From Wolinella sp052173415 (GTDB lineage Bacteria; Campylobacterota; Campylobacteria; Campylobacterales; Helicobacteraceae), in the NCBI GenBank assembly GCA_052173415.1, contig JBQMYQ010000020.1, positions 1-28,286 of the forward strand: DNA of 28,286 bases, in the 5' to 3' direction. Position 1 is the stretch's first letter. Each line of letters opens with the position of its first letter. Of the stretch, positions 8,714-17,398 are shown one piece after another. The notes below the pieces were generated by a model that made no database searches, had not been told where the DNA came from, and worked only from the letters and a program-made list of their open reading frames with translations. Both the position numbers and the translations under genes were made by a program.

Positions 8714-9794
8714 CTATGAGCTCTTTTACGCTGATGATTTTCTCGATTTTGTAGCCATTTGCGCCTGTGAAATAGAGCCCTTTCTCCAAGTCACCCAAAT
8801 AGGCATCGCTCAGGCGATCAGCAATGCAATATCCCACGGCTTTCGCCTCTTTGCCTCGATTGCAGGGCGCGACGCAGTTGCTGACGCAATGCACTTTTGG
8901 GGCGTTATTTTCCTTGAGACGCTCCATCACGCCACGCATAACCGCGCGCGCAGGGTAGCCCACGGGGGATTTGACGAGCTCTATGTCCTCTTTGGTGATC
9001 TCGGGCATGATTTTGTGGTAGGACTTTGCGTCACATTCGTGCGTGCCTAGGAATCGAGTGCCCATCTGCACCCCTTTAGCCCCGAGTGCCATGAAGTGAT
9101 CGATGTCTTTGCGATCCCAGATTCCCCCTGCGGCAAGTAGCGGAATATCCCCCCAGTTTTTCGCCTCTTCCACCACCTCAGGCAGGATGGCTTCGAGCTG
9201 ATACTCGGGCTTAAAGCAATCCTCATACACCACGCCCTGATGTCCGCCACTTAGAGGTCCCTCCACGACGACCGCGTCGGGAATGCGTTTATACCGCCCT
9301 TCCCAACGTTTGCAGAGGATTCTTAGAGCCTTAGCCGAAGAGACGATGGGAATCAGAGCCACATCGGGGAAATTTGACGTAAATTCGGGCATATTCGTAG
9401 GCAATCCTGCGCCCGTAACAATCATATTTGCCCCCGCCTCGCACGCATCTTTCACCACGCGCCCATAGTCATTAATCGCATAGAGCACGTTGGCGGCGAG
9501 CGGGGCATTGCCACAGATTTCGCGTGCCTTTTTGAAAATCTCGATAAGGGCGTTTTTGGAGTAGAAATTCGCCGCCTCAAGGGGTCTGGAATTAATTAGC
9601 TTCTCCACAAACTCAAAAGCCCGATAATAGCCCGTCCCAACCGCGCTGATAATCCCCAGCCCGCCCTCTTTGGAGACGCTCCCTGCAAGCTCGTTCCAGC
9701 TGATTCCCACGCCCATGCCTCCCTGCACGATAGGGAAGGGAATCGTATATTTTCCAATCCTCAGCGATGGTAGTGTCGTATGTCGTGTGCTCAT
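8694..9794 (-). CDS. nitronate monooxygenase (2-nitropropane dioxygenase family)
   Basis: This is an FMN-dependent TIM-barrel enzyme that oxidises nitronates, removing the toxin propionate-3-nitronate. Seen motifs are the N-terminal VQGGMGVGIS (23-32), GGH with the likely catalytic H185, AAGGI (221-225) and GVQMGTRF (241-248), which bind the FMN phosphate. A cysteine cluster near the C-terminus (HCVSNCVAPC plus a later Cys) is typical of this subgroup and may bind metal. Length is 366. The ATG at 9794 follows CGGAG. It lies between tyrS (28-nt gap) and amiA, as I recall from H. pylori. Confidence 0.88.
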   Translation of the reverse strand: MSTRHTTLPSLRIGKYTIPFPIVQGGMGVGISWNELAGSVSKEGGLGIISAVGTGYYRAFEFVEKLINSRPLEAANFYSKNALIEIFKKAREICGNAPLAANVLYAINDYGRVVKDACEAGANMIVTGAGLPTNMPEFTSNFPDVALIPIVSSAKALRILCKRWEGRYKRIPDAVVVEGPLSGGHQGVVYEDCFKPEYQLEAILPEVVEEAKNWGDIPLLAAGGIWDRKDIDHFMALGAKGVQMGTRFLGTHECDAKSYHKIMPEITKEDIELVKSPVGYPARAVMRGVMERLKENNAPKVHCVSNCVAPCNRGKEAKAVGYCIADRLSDAYLGDLEKGLYFTGANGYKIEKIISVKELIDELVCD

Positions 9795-9822
9795 GTAACT
9801 CCGTTGTTTGATTGTCCCTATT

Positions 9823-11046
9823 TTAGGGCTTAATGATGACTTTCAGGAATCGGCGTTTGCCCACCTGCAAGATATGCTCGCCCGCTCCTAATTGCAGGTT
9901 GATGTCCGTAACCTTCTCTTTATTGACTTTCAATGCGCCCGCCTCAATTTCCCTGCGCGCCTGCGAGGTTGAGGGCAGGATTCCCCCATCTAGCAGGGCT
10001 TTACACACCCATGTCGCACCATCGCAGATGAGCTCAGGAATCTGCGCGGGAATCTCATCTTTGCTAAAGACGCGATCAAACTCCTCTTTTGCCGCGTGCG
10101 CTTGCTCTTGTGAATGATAGCGCGCGGTAATCTCAAGCGCGAGGAGCTCTTTAGCCTTTTTGGGGTGCAGGATTCCTCCTTGCACTTCCTCTTTTAGTCT
10201 AGCGATCTCTTTTAGGCTTTGCGTGCTCAAAAGCTCGTAATATCGCCACATGAGCTCATCAGAAATGCTAAGAAGCTTCGCATACATGGTGTTTGGCTCT
10301 TCGGTGATTCCGATGTAATTGCCCAGACTCTTGCTCATTTTTTGCGCACCATCAAGCCCCTCTAAAATAGGCATCATGAAGATGGCTTGCTCCTTTTTAA
10401 GCCCGTAGCTTCTTTGAAGATGTCGCCCCATGAGGAGGTTAAATTTCTGATCGGTGCCACCAAACTCTACGTCTGATTCGAGCGCGACGCTATCATAGCC
10501 CTGCAGTAGCGGATAGAGGAATTCCACGATACTAATGGGCGCTTGATTCTTGTATCGCTTCTCAAAGTCATCTCGCTCGAGCATGCGTGCTACGGAGAAT
10601 TTCGCGCTTAGTGCGATGATTCCCGCAGTGCCCAGCTTCTCCAGCCATTCGGAATTGAAACGAATCTCGCTCTTTTTTGGGTCTAAAATCTTAAAAACTT
10701 GCTCTTGATAGCTTTTTGCATTTTCTAATACTTGCTCGCGCGTAAGGGGTTTTCTCGTCTCGCTTTTGCCCGTAGGATCGCCGATCATCGCGGTGTAATC
10801 GCCGATAAGAAAGGTAACCCTCGCGCCATATTTTTGAAGTGTCGCCATTTTTTGGATTAGCACAGTGTGCCCGAGGTGCAAATCCGGCGCAGTGGGGTCA
10901 AAACCCGCCTTGATGTTAAATGTCTCGCCACTTTTGAGATAGCGTTCCACGAGGCTTTTTATGTAGTCGATTCCTATAATTTCGCAACTTCCGCGCTCAA
11001 TTTCGCACATCGCTTCATGCAGTGCATTTTCTACATCATGCTCCAT
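9823..11046 (-). CDS. tyrS: tyrosyl-tRNA synthetase
   Basis: A class I synthetase of 407 residues that charges tRNA-Tyr. The HIGH-type motif is HLGH (57-60) and the KMSKS loop is exact (236-240). A C-terminal S4 RNA-binding domain covers about 345-407. FGGTDQKFN (195-203) lies in the tyrosine pocket. Length and motif spellings resemble the TyrZ branch. The ATG at 11046 follows AAAGGAG. The gene follows spoT by 11 nt. Confidence 0.95.
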   Translation of the reverse strand: MEHDVENALHEAMCEIERGSCEIIGIDYIKSLVERYLKSGETFNIKAGFDPTAPDLHLGHTVLIQKMATLQKYGARVTFLIGDYTAMIGDPTGKSETRKPLTREQVLENAKSYQEQVFKILDPKKSEIRFNSEWLEKLGTAGIIALSAKFSVARMLERDDFEKRYKNQAPISIVEFLYPLLQGYDSVALESDVEFGGTDQKFNLLMGRHLQRSYGLKKEQAIFMMPILEGLDGAQKMSKSLGNYIGITEEPNTMYAKLLSISDELMWRYYELLSTQSLKEIARLKEEVQGGILHPKKAKELLALEITARYHSQEQAHAAKEEFDRVFSKDEIPAQIPELICDGATWVCKALLDGGILPSTSQARREIEAGALKVNKEKVTDINLQLGAGEHILQVGKRRFLKVIIKP

Positions 11047-11057
11047 GTGCTTCTCCT

Positions 11058-13205
11058 TTAGTTGTTTCCATAAGCATCTTTAAGGCTGTATAGATCGACG
11101 ATACGAAAGCGTTGCGCGAGAATCGAGCGCACGAGCTTCGCGTCTTTGATATGGCTCTCAATCTGCACCTCACAATGTGAAGTGTAGCTGTTTTTCTGAC
11201 TTCCCAAATCTACACCTAAGACATTGAAGTCGTTTTTAGCCAAAAACTGCAAAAAGTTGGCTAAAACGCCCTTTTGATTCTCAAGCGCGACGATGACTTG
11301 ATAGGCAGCGAGCTTATCTTTGACCCATTCGACATAGACCATTTTCGCGCCCTTTTCAATCTCCCCACAAGCGCGCTCACAGAGCTTGTGATGGACAAAA
11401 GCCTTTGAGCCGCTTTTAAGTGCAATCACCTCATCGCCATATTTTGGGTGGCAGCAGTAATCAAAAAGTGCCTCGCTGATGTTGTAATTTGAGTGGATCA
11501 GAATGTTATCGAAGCTAAATTCCTTAAGCTTTAAGATTTTAATTTTAATTTTGTTTAAGATTCCCGTGTGTTTGTTGTTATTGCAAATGCGATTCTTAAG
11601 CTCTTTAAGGTAGCTCACATCTTTGCAGGCTTTATGGACGATTCCCTCAAGCTGCGCCCCTTTCACAAATGCCATAATCTCCTCTGCACTTTTGCCAAAA
11701 ATCGTCGCGAGAATATTAATCGAAGTGCGTTTCTCAATCTCGCGCAATTTCGCGGCGTAACTGGTGCGGATTTCGTGTTTTGCGCGCGAAGTTTTGACCG
11801 CATCAATCCAAGAAGCGCGCACGATAGGCTCTTTGGCTGTGAGGATTCTCACAATATCACCACTTTTAAGCACGCTTAGGAGCGAGGCTTTTTGGTTGTT
11901 GATGTAAGCCTCCTTCGCGCAGTTTCCAACCTCCGTATGCACGGCATAAGCGAAGTCCAGAGCCACTGCGCCTGAGGGGAGCATGTAGGTATCGCCCGCA
12001 GGCGAGAAAACGGTAATATCCTCGCGATAGAGGTCATTTTTAACTAGCTCGTAAAACTCCTCAATGGTGTTGTTTTGAAACTGAAGGTCGCTAAGCCAGC
12101 CAAGTGAAGGGGCGATTCCCCCACTTTTGTATTTCCAATGCGCCGCCACGCCATATTCTGCGCTGTGTTGCATATCCTGCGTGCGAATCTGCACCTCAAA
12201 AATCGAGGAATCATCAAAAAGCGTCGTGTGAATGGTCTGATAGCCATTCTCTTTGGGGAGTGCGATATAGTCCTTGAAACGCGATACGATGGGCTTAAAC
12301 TCATAATGGAGGATTCCTAAAACCTTGTAGCAATCTAGGGGCTCTTTGACAATGACACGGATCGCTAAAAGGTCGAGCACCTCCTCGATGGAGATCCCCT
12401 TGCGCTGCATTTTGAGGTAGATGGAGTAGTGGCGTTTAATCCGACTAATGATGTGAAACTCCGTGCTGGGGAGACCTTTAAGCACGAGCAAGTGCTTGAC
12501 TTTGTCGATAAAAGCGTGGAGTTTAAGCTGGATTGCTTGATGATTTTTATCAAAGTAGTCATCGATTTTGCCGTATTCATCGGGGAAAATGTAACGAAAG
12601 CTTTGATCCTCAAGCTCATTTTTCATCGAGGAGATTCCCAGACGATGGGCGATGGGCGCATAGACGACGAGCGTCTCTTCAGAGATGCGGATCTGCTTGT
12701 GTCTAGGGAGCGCATCAAGGGTTAGCATATTGTGTGTGCGATCACAGAGCTTGATGACGAGCGCGCGAATGTCCTTAATCGAAGCGAGCAACATTTTGCG
12801 GAAGCTAAGTGCGGCAATGATGAGCTTTTGATTAAGCTCAGAGGGGAACTCCTCCTCGCGGATTTCGATGATCTTTGTGAGGGAATCGACTAGCGAAGCG
12901 ACATCTTCGCCAAAGAGTCGGCTTACATCCTGAAGGTCAAAATTCGTATCCTCCACGACATCATGCAGTAGCGCAGCGCAAATCATCGCCTCATCGCCTC
13001 CATAGTGCGCGACAATGCATGAAACAAGCAACGGATGGACGATGTATGGTTCGCCACTTTTGCGCTTCTGCCCCTCATGCGCCTTAGTGGCAAACTCAAT
13101 CGCCCGCTCAATCGCAGGCGTTATCGTCGCAAGAGTGCGCAAAAACTCCTGTGCTTTGGAAACTGTGGAGATTTTTGAAACTTTAGAAAAAAATTCCAAA
13201 CGCAT
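11058..13205 (-). CDS. spoT: bifunctional (p)ppGpp synthetase/hydrolase SpoT (long RSH)
   Basis: This is the housekeeping alarmone enzyme. An HD hydrolase domain (about 30-180) contains H57, H81-D82 and EDT. The synthetase domain (about 240-360) contains R-x-K-x-x-Y-S-I (from R256), RFKDYIALPK, acceptor-binding Y323 in NGYQTIH and E338 in EVQIRT, so both activities look intact. A TGS domain (about 374-435, DITVFSPAGDTYMLPSG) and an ACT domain (about 640-705) follow. The 715-residue length is typical. Start is the ATG at 13205 behind AAGGT. It is 24 nt after rpoZ, a common rpoZ-spoT pairing. A second, short synthetase is encoded at 25571-26527. Confidence 0.96.
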   Translation of the reverse strand: MRLEFFSKVSKISTVSKAQEFLRTLATITPAIERAIEFATKAHEGQKRKSGEPYIVHPLLVSCIVAHYGGDEAMICAALLHDVVEDTNFDLQDVSRLFGEDVASLVDSLTKIIEIREEEFPSELNQKLIIAALSFRKMLLASIKDIRALVIKLCDRTHNMLTLDALPRHKQIRISEETLVVYAPIAHRLGISSMKNELEDQSFRYIFPDEYGKIDDYFDKNHQAIQLKLHAFIDKVKHLLVLKGLPSTEFHIISRIKRHYSIYLKMQRKGISIEEVLDLLAIRVIVKEPLDCYKVLGILHYEFKPIVSRFKDYIALPKENGYQTIHTTLFDDSSIFEVQIRTQDMQHSAEYGVAAHWKYKSGGIAPSLGWLSDLQFQNNTIEEFYELVKNDLYREDITVFSPAGDTYMLPSGAVALDFAYAVHTEVGNCAKEAYINNQKASLLSVLKSGDIVRILTAKEPIVRASWIDAVKTSRAKHEIRTSYAAKLREIEKRTSINILATIFGKSAEEIMAFVKGAQLEGIVHKACKDVSYLKELKNRICNNNKHTGILNKIKIKILKLKEFSFDNILIHSNYNISEALFDYCCHPKYGDEVIALKSGSKAFVHHKLCERACGEIEKGAKMVYVEWVKDKLAAYQVIVALENQKGVLANFLQFLAKNDFNVLGVDLGSQKNSYTSHCEVQIESHIKDAKLVRSILAQRFRIVDLYSLKDAYGNN

Positions 13206-13229
13206 ACCTTGATCGTGAGCGAAAGGCTT

Positions 13230-13439
13230 TTAGTCAATCTGAGTGAGCTCGATTTTGCCCTCAGCAATCTCATTCATCGCGATATCCGCTAATTTGTGCC
13301 TTTTGACGTCCATATTCACAAGCGGTTTCGCTCCCTTGCCCAGCTCATCAATACGGGCAAATAGAATATTTGAGAGTAAATAACGATCATTTTTTACCTT
13401 GGATAGAGCCTTAAAAGCGACTTCTTCTGTTCTTTGCAT
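13230..13439 (-). CDS. rpoZ: RNA polymerase omega subunit
   Basis: The 69-residue product matches the short epsilonproteobacterial omega subunit: RTEEVAFKALSKVKNDRYLL at the start, then KHKLADIAMNEIAEGKIEL-like residues including the conserved A-x-x-E-I segment. Omega helps assemble RNA polymerase and is part of a ppGpp site in proteobacteria, which fits the adjacent spoT. The ATG at 13439 follows AAGGAG. It sits 22 nt after pyrH. Confidence 0.93.
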   Translation of the reverse strand: MQRTEEVAFKALSKVKNDRYLLSNILFARIDELGKGAKPLVNMDVKRHKLADIAMNEIAEGKIELTQID

Positions 13440-13461
13440 AATAACTCCTTATAATTTTAGC

Positions 13462-14184
13462 TTAATGATTCCCCACGATGGAGCAGAGGCTGTGATCGCC
13501 TCGAATGATTTTGAGCAGATTCCCATGCTTAAACATATTGCACACGACGATAGGAAGCCCATTGTCCTTTGCGAGCGAAATTGCCGTGTCGTCCATTACC
13601 TTGATATGATCATCAAGTGCTTGCTCATAGCTCAGGGTCGCAAGCCGCTTCGCATCGGGGAATCTCTGAGGATCTTTATCATAAACTCCATCGACTTTCG
13701 TCGCCTTGATGATCATATTTGCACCAATCTCAATCGCCCTGAGCGTCGCAGCAGTATCAGTCGTGAAGAAAGGATTCCCCGTGCCTGCGCCAAAAATCAC
13801 CACTCGCCCTTTTTCAAGATGACGAATCGCCCGCCGATAGATGTAGCTCTCACAGACCTCTTTAAGCTCAATCGCGCTTTGCACCCGCACATCAAGCCCC
13901 GCGTGCTCCAAAGCCTCCTGCATCGCCACGGCATTGATGACGGTCGCGAGCATCCCCATGTAATCCGCACTGGTGCGCCGAATCACGCCATCTTGCGCCG
14001 CGCTCACACCGCGTATGATATTGCCCCCGCCAATGACAATCCCAAGCTCAATATTATTCTCTACAAGAGAGCGAATCTCTGTAGCGATGTATTCAAGAAT
14101 TTTCGTGTCGATTCCAAAGCCATTCCCACCAGCTAACGCCTCGCCCGAGAACTTTACGAGCACCCTTGTTCGTCTGTTTTGCAC
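13462..14184 (-). CDS. pyrH: UMP kinase
   Basis: UMP kinase phosphorylates UMP to UDP and belongs to the amino acid kinase fold. Motifs are KFSGEAL (11-17), GGGNIIRG (52-59) and GAGTGNPFFTTD (132-143), followed by a uridylate-binding region with conserved DDTAI. The 240-residue length is standard. The start is a GTG at 14184 preceded by TAAGGT, so initiation may be tuned down. It is followed by rpoZ and spoT, as I recall from H. pylori. Confidence 0.95.
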   Translation of the reverse strand: MQNRRTRVLVKFSGEALAGGNGFGIDTKILEYIATEIRSLVENNIELGIVIGGGNIIRGVSAAQDGVIRRTSADYMGMLATVINAVAMQEALEHAGLDVRVQSAIELKEVCESYIYRRAIRHLEKGRVVIFGAGTGNPFFTTDTAATLRAIEIGANMIIKATKVDGVYDKDPQRFPDAKRLATLSYEQALDDHIKVMDDTAISLAKDNGLPIVVCNMFKHGNLLKIIRGDHSLCSIVGNH

Positions 14185-14226
14185 GTTTTACCTTATGTTT
14201 GTAGTTAAAAATTCGGCGATTCTATC

Positions 14227-15813
14227 CTAGTGATGTTTAAATAAAGACTTGCTTCCTTGGATTCCCCGCTCTTGAAGCTCCTGTTTTAAGAGGCGTTTCA
14301 GGATTTTCCCTGTTGCATTTTTGGGCAATTCTTCGCGCACATAGATGTGTTTAGGGATTTTGAAATTCGCCAAATGTTGCTTGAGATAGCCTCGAAGCTC
14401 TGCGCCACTATAATGCGGGGAATCGGGCTCATATTCGATGAAAGCGATGGGAATCTCCTCTAAGCTCTCTTCCAAAAATCCCACCACAGCACACGCCTTA
14501 ATCATCGGGAATCCCGCCATAAGCGTCTCCTCAATCTCACGCGGATAGATATTGATTCCTTTTGAGATGATGATGTCCTTTTTGCGATCTAAAATATAGA
14601 GATGACCCTCATGATCCATACAGCCAATATCACCCGTGAGTAACCAGCCATTGACAATCGTATTTTTGGTCGATTCTGGGTGATTGAGATAACCTTTCAT
14701 GACGCAACCTCCCCGCACGATGATTTCGCCACGCTCACCTAGAGGAAGCTCCACAAGCTCTTCATCGACGATTTTTACCTCATAGCCTGAGAATGGGATT
14801 CCCACAGAGGAGGGCTTTTGCTGTTCCAAAAGATTCGCCGCAACAATCGGAGAACATTCGCTTAATCCATACCCCTCAATCATAACCGCCCGCTTAAATC
14901 GCTTTTTGTATTGCATTCGCGTCGCACCGCTGAGCGCAGAAGCTCCAGAGACAAAAATGCGCACCGAATTAAACCACATGAAATACCACGGAAGTTTCGC
15001 GCGAATTAGGGCATTATAGACATCTGGAACGCCAAAAAATATCGTTACACGCTTAAAAAGCACCTGCTTTAGGATATTGCTAAAAGGCATGATGGATCTG
15101 ATAATCACAAGTGAGCAGGCGCGATAAAGGGGCAGTAAAATGCTCGCCGTGAGCGTGAATGCGTGAAACATTGGGAGATATACGATGAAGCGATCTTTTA
15201 GGTGGATTTGGAATCGCTCGGTAACAACTCTAAGATTTGAGAGTAGATTATTGTGTGAGAGCATCGCGCCTTTGGGGAATCCTGTCGTCCCTGAAGTGTA
15301 GATAATCATCGCAATCTCTTCGCCACCTTGTGCCCATGTTTTGTCAAGATTCCCCACGGCGGGAATGCTTGTATATTTGATATTGCGCTCATTTTCGATT
15401 AGTTCGCCCATCTCCTCTCCACTCTCATGCCAGATGAGGAATCGTGGTTGTGCCACATTGGTGAGCCATTTGGTCTCTTTTTGGAATCGTGTGCTAATAA
15501 ACGCTACAACTGCACCACTATCCTTCAGAATATATTCCAATTCATCGCTTTTAAGCATGGTATTAATCGGCACGGCAATCGCACCAATGCGGAATACCCC
15601 AAAGAGTGTCGCGATGAATTCCCACGAATTTGCAAGAATGATCGCGACTCTATCGCCTTTTTTAACTCCTTTATCCACCAAAAAGCTTGCGACTCTATCG
15701 CTCTCTTGAAGCAATTTCTGATAAGTGAGCGTCTGCTTTTCGATGAAAAGCGCAACTTTATTTGAGAAATCCTGAGCATTTTTGTGTAAAAACGAGTAGA
15801 GGTTGCTCTCCAC
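14227..15813 (-). CDS. fadD: long-chain fatty acid-CoA ligase (AMP-binding family)
   Basis: This adenylate-forming enzyme activates fatty acids to acyl-CoA via acyl-AMP. Motifs are the P-loop YTSGTTGFPKG (172-182), GYGLSECSP (around 320), LLTGDIG, the D-R-K-K-D-I-I-I-S-K-G hinge and the catalytic lysine K503 in NATGK. Length 528 is normal. The start is a GTG at 15813 behind AAGGAG. It is the first gene of the leftward block, 42 nt ahead of pyrH; I do not recall a gene like this in that position in H. pylori. Chain-length specificity cannot be read from the sequence, so fadD is a family symbol here. Confidence 0.85.
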   Translation of the reverse strand: MESNLYSFLHKNAQDFSNKVALFIEKQTLTYQKLLQESDRVASFLVDKGVKKGDRVAIILANSWEFIATLFGVFRIGAIAVPINTMLKSDELEYILKDSGAVVAFISTRFQKETKWLTNVAQPRFLIWHESGEEMGELIENERNIKYTSIPAVGNLDKTWAQGGEEIAMIIYTSGTTGFPKGAMLSHNNLLSNLRVVTERFQIHLKDRFIVYLPMFHAFTLTASILLPLYRACSLVIIRSIMPFSNILKQVLFKRVTIFFGVPDVYNALIRAKLPWYFMWFNSVRIFVSGASALSGATRMQYKKRFKRAVMIEGYGLSECSPIVAANLLEQQKPSSVGIPFSGYEVKIVDEELVELPLGERGEIIVRGGCVMKGYLNHPESTKNTIVNGWLLTGDIGCMDHEGHLYILDRKKDIIISKGINIYPREIEETLMAGFPMIKACAVVGFLEESLEEIPIAFIEYEPDSPHYSGAELRGYLKQHLANFKIPKHIYVREELPKNATGKILKRLLKQELQERGIQGSKSLFKHH

Positions 15814-15847
15814 GGTGTCTCCTTAAAAGGTTAATAACGATCAGCTT

Positions 15848-15961
15848 CTAGCCTGCGATTCTTAGGCGAAACGTCACGCTAGCGGGAATGCAATAACCTA
15901 TACCTGCGCCCATAGCTCTTGTTGCGATATTTGCTCCTGTAAGCGCGGGAATTATTCCATT
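15848..15961 (-). other. open stretch in the bioA-fadD gap, possible gene remnant
   Basis: On the minus strand this 160-bp gap holds an open frame of about 37 codons ending in TAG, with a composition unlike noncoding sequence (GIIPALTGANIATRAMGAG, then GYCIPASV). There is no convincing start. It may be the remains of a small hydrophobic protein or chance; I cannot name it. Confidence 0.2.
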
Positions 15962-15973
15962 TTATGCTTTAAA

Positions 15974-17278
15974 TTATTTTTTTGACGCACTCAACACTTT
16001 ATCAAGTGCGTCAAATACGCGCTCAATCTCTTCGGGTGTGATGATATAAGGCGGCATGAAATAGATCACACTCCCTAGCGGACGCAAGAGGATTCCCTCT
16101 TTGAGCAGGGCTTGATGGATCACCCGTCCGATTCTTCGCGTTTCAGGGAATCCCTCCACATCAAAAGCGGCGATCATGCCCTGTATGCGGGTGTTTTTGA
16201 TAAATGAATGTCGCCTAGAAAGCCATGCGAGTTTCGCTTCCATCTGCGCGCTCAGAGTGGTGTTGCGCTCTAGCACGCTCCCATCTTCGAGCAGATCCAG
16301 CGTCGCATTGGCTGCGCTGCACGCAAGAGCGTTGCCCGTGTAGCTGTGAGAGTGCAAGAAGCTCCTCCCCTCCTCATAGGGCGCATAAAATGCTCCATAA
16401 CACTCCTCACTCATCATCACAACAGAGAGCGGGAGATAACCCCCCGTGATTCCCTTAGAGAGACAGAGGAAATCGGGCGTAACCCCGCACCACTCAAGCG
16501 CAAAAAGCTTCCCCGTGCGCCCAAATCCTACGGCGATTTCATCAAAGATCAGGTGGATTCCCCGCTCTTTGCAGAGTTTGCTCGCTCCTTTTATATATTC
16601 GGGCGCATACATGTGCATTCCGCCCGCACACTGCACCAAAGGCTCCAAAATCATCGCGCTAATCTCTGTGCCTCGCTTTGTGAGAATCGCCTCAAGTGCT
16701 TCGAGCGCAAGGAGGGCGGATTCCTCGCTTTGATCCTTAGGCACGGGCGTTTGAATACTCTCAAACAAAATCCCCCCGTAGGTCTCTTTATACAACGCCA
16801 CATCGCCGATACTAAGCGCACCGATCGTCTCGCCGTGATAGCTGTTGCTAAGGCTCAAGAAATGGGGGCGATTCCTGCCCTGAAGCTTGTGCAGATGATA
16901 GCTCATTTTAAGGGCAACCTCAATCGCGCTGGAGCCATTATCCGCATAAAAACATCGACTAAGCCCATCGGGTGTCATCTCCACGAGGCGTTTTGATAGG
17001 CGGATAATGGGCTCATGCGAGAATCCCGCGAGCAAAACATGCTCAAGTTCGCCGAGCTGATGAGTGATTTTAGCGTTGATATAATCGTGGCTGTGCCCAA
17101 AAAGATTGACCCACCAGCTGCTGATCCCATCAATGTAGGCGTTGCCCTCAAAATCGTAAAGATAGAGCCCTTTGCCCGATTTTATGGGAATGGGCGGGAA
17201 GCTCTCGTGGTCGTGCATCTGCGTGCAAGGGTGCCAAATGTAGCGCAGATCTTCGCGTGCAAGTTCTAAGTTATTCAT
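15974..17278 (-). CDS. bioA: adenosylmethionine-8-amino-7-oxononanoate aminotransferase
   Basis: BioA makes 7,8-diaminopelargonate (DAPA) in biotin synthesis, using S-adenosylmethionine as amino donor. It is a PLP-dependent class III aminotransferase of 434 residues. Visible features are the N-terminal WHPCTQMHDH (15-24), SSWWVNLFGH (53-62), NGSSA (114-118) for PLP phosphate, D246 in FDEI and the Schiff-base lysine K275 in LSKGITGGYLP. I chose the ATG at 17278, behind GAGG, rather than an upstream extension that would run through the divergent promoter region. The neighbouring ppiD-like, ftsA and ftsZ genes are divergent. Confidence 0.93.
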   Translation of the reverse strand: MNNLELAREDLRYIWHPCTQMHDHESFPPIPIKSGKGLYLYDFEGNAYIDGISSWWVNLFGHSHDYINAKITHQLGELEHVLLAGFSHEPIIRLSKRLVEMTPDGLSRCFYADNGSSAIEVALKMSYHLHKLQGRNRPHFLSLSNSYHGETIGALSIGDVALYKETYGGILFESIQTPVPKDQSEESALLALEALEAILTKRGTEISAMILEPLVQCAGGMHMYAPEYIKGASKLCKERGIHLIFDEIAVGFGRTGKLFALEWCGVTPDFLCLSKGITGGYLPLSVVMMSEECYGAFYAPYEEGRSFLHSHSYTGNALACSAANATLDLLEDGSVLERNTTLSAQMEAKLAWLSRRHSFIKNTRIQGMIAAFDVEGFPETRRIGRVIHQALLKEGILLRPLGSVIYFMPPYIITPEEIERVFDALDKVLSASKK

Positions 17279-17306
17279 CTTATAATCCTCTCTACACATC
17301 GTGTTG

Positions 17307-17312
17307 GTTATA
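17307..17312 (-). promoter_or_regulatory. -10 element of bioA
   Basis: On the minus strand AATATAACC lies about 29 nt before the bioA start in the 120-bp divergent gap. TATAAC is a fair -10 match; there is no clear -35. Confidence 0.4.
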
Positions 17313-17370
17313 TTTTCTGTTATAATTGCCACTCTTATGAAAATGTTAAGCCTTTGTCGGGCGGGCACAT

Positions 17371-17376
17371 TATAAT
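17371..17376 (+). promoter_or_regulatory. -10 element of the ppiD-like/ftsA/ftsZ operon
   Basis: An exact TATAAT lies 22 nt upstream of the foldase ATG. A second exact TATAAT at 17321-17326 could start a longer transcript. These are the only good promoter matches seen before ftsA and ftsZ. Confidence 0.55.
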
Positions 17377-17398
17377 CCTTTTTGCGAGGTTCGTTCTA

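Noticed and set aside
13399..14136. 245-codon plus-strand frame
   Set aside because: It lies antisense over pyrH, whose protein is certain. It has no ribosome site or recognisable motif and arises from the biased codon use of the real gene.
16346..16996. 216-codon plus-strand frame
   Set aside because: It is antisense to bioA through the catalytic core; no start signal and no motif.
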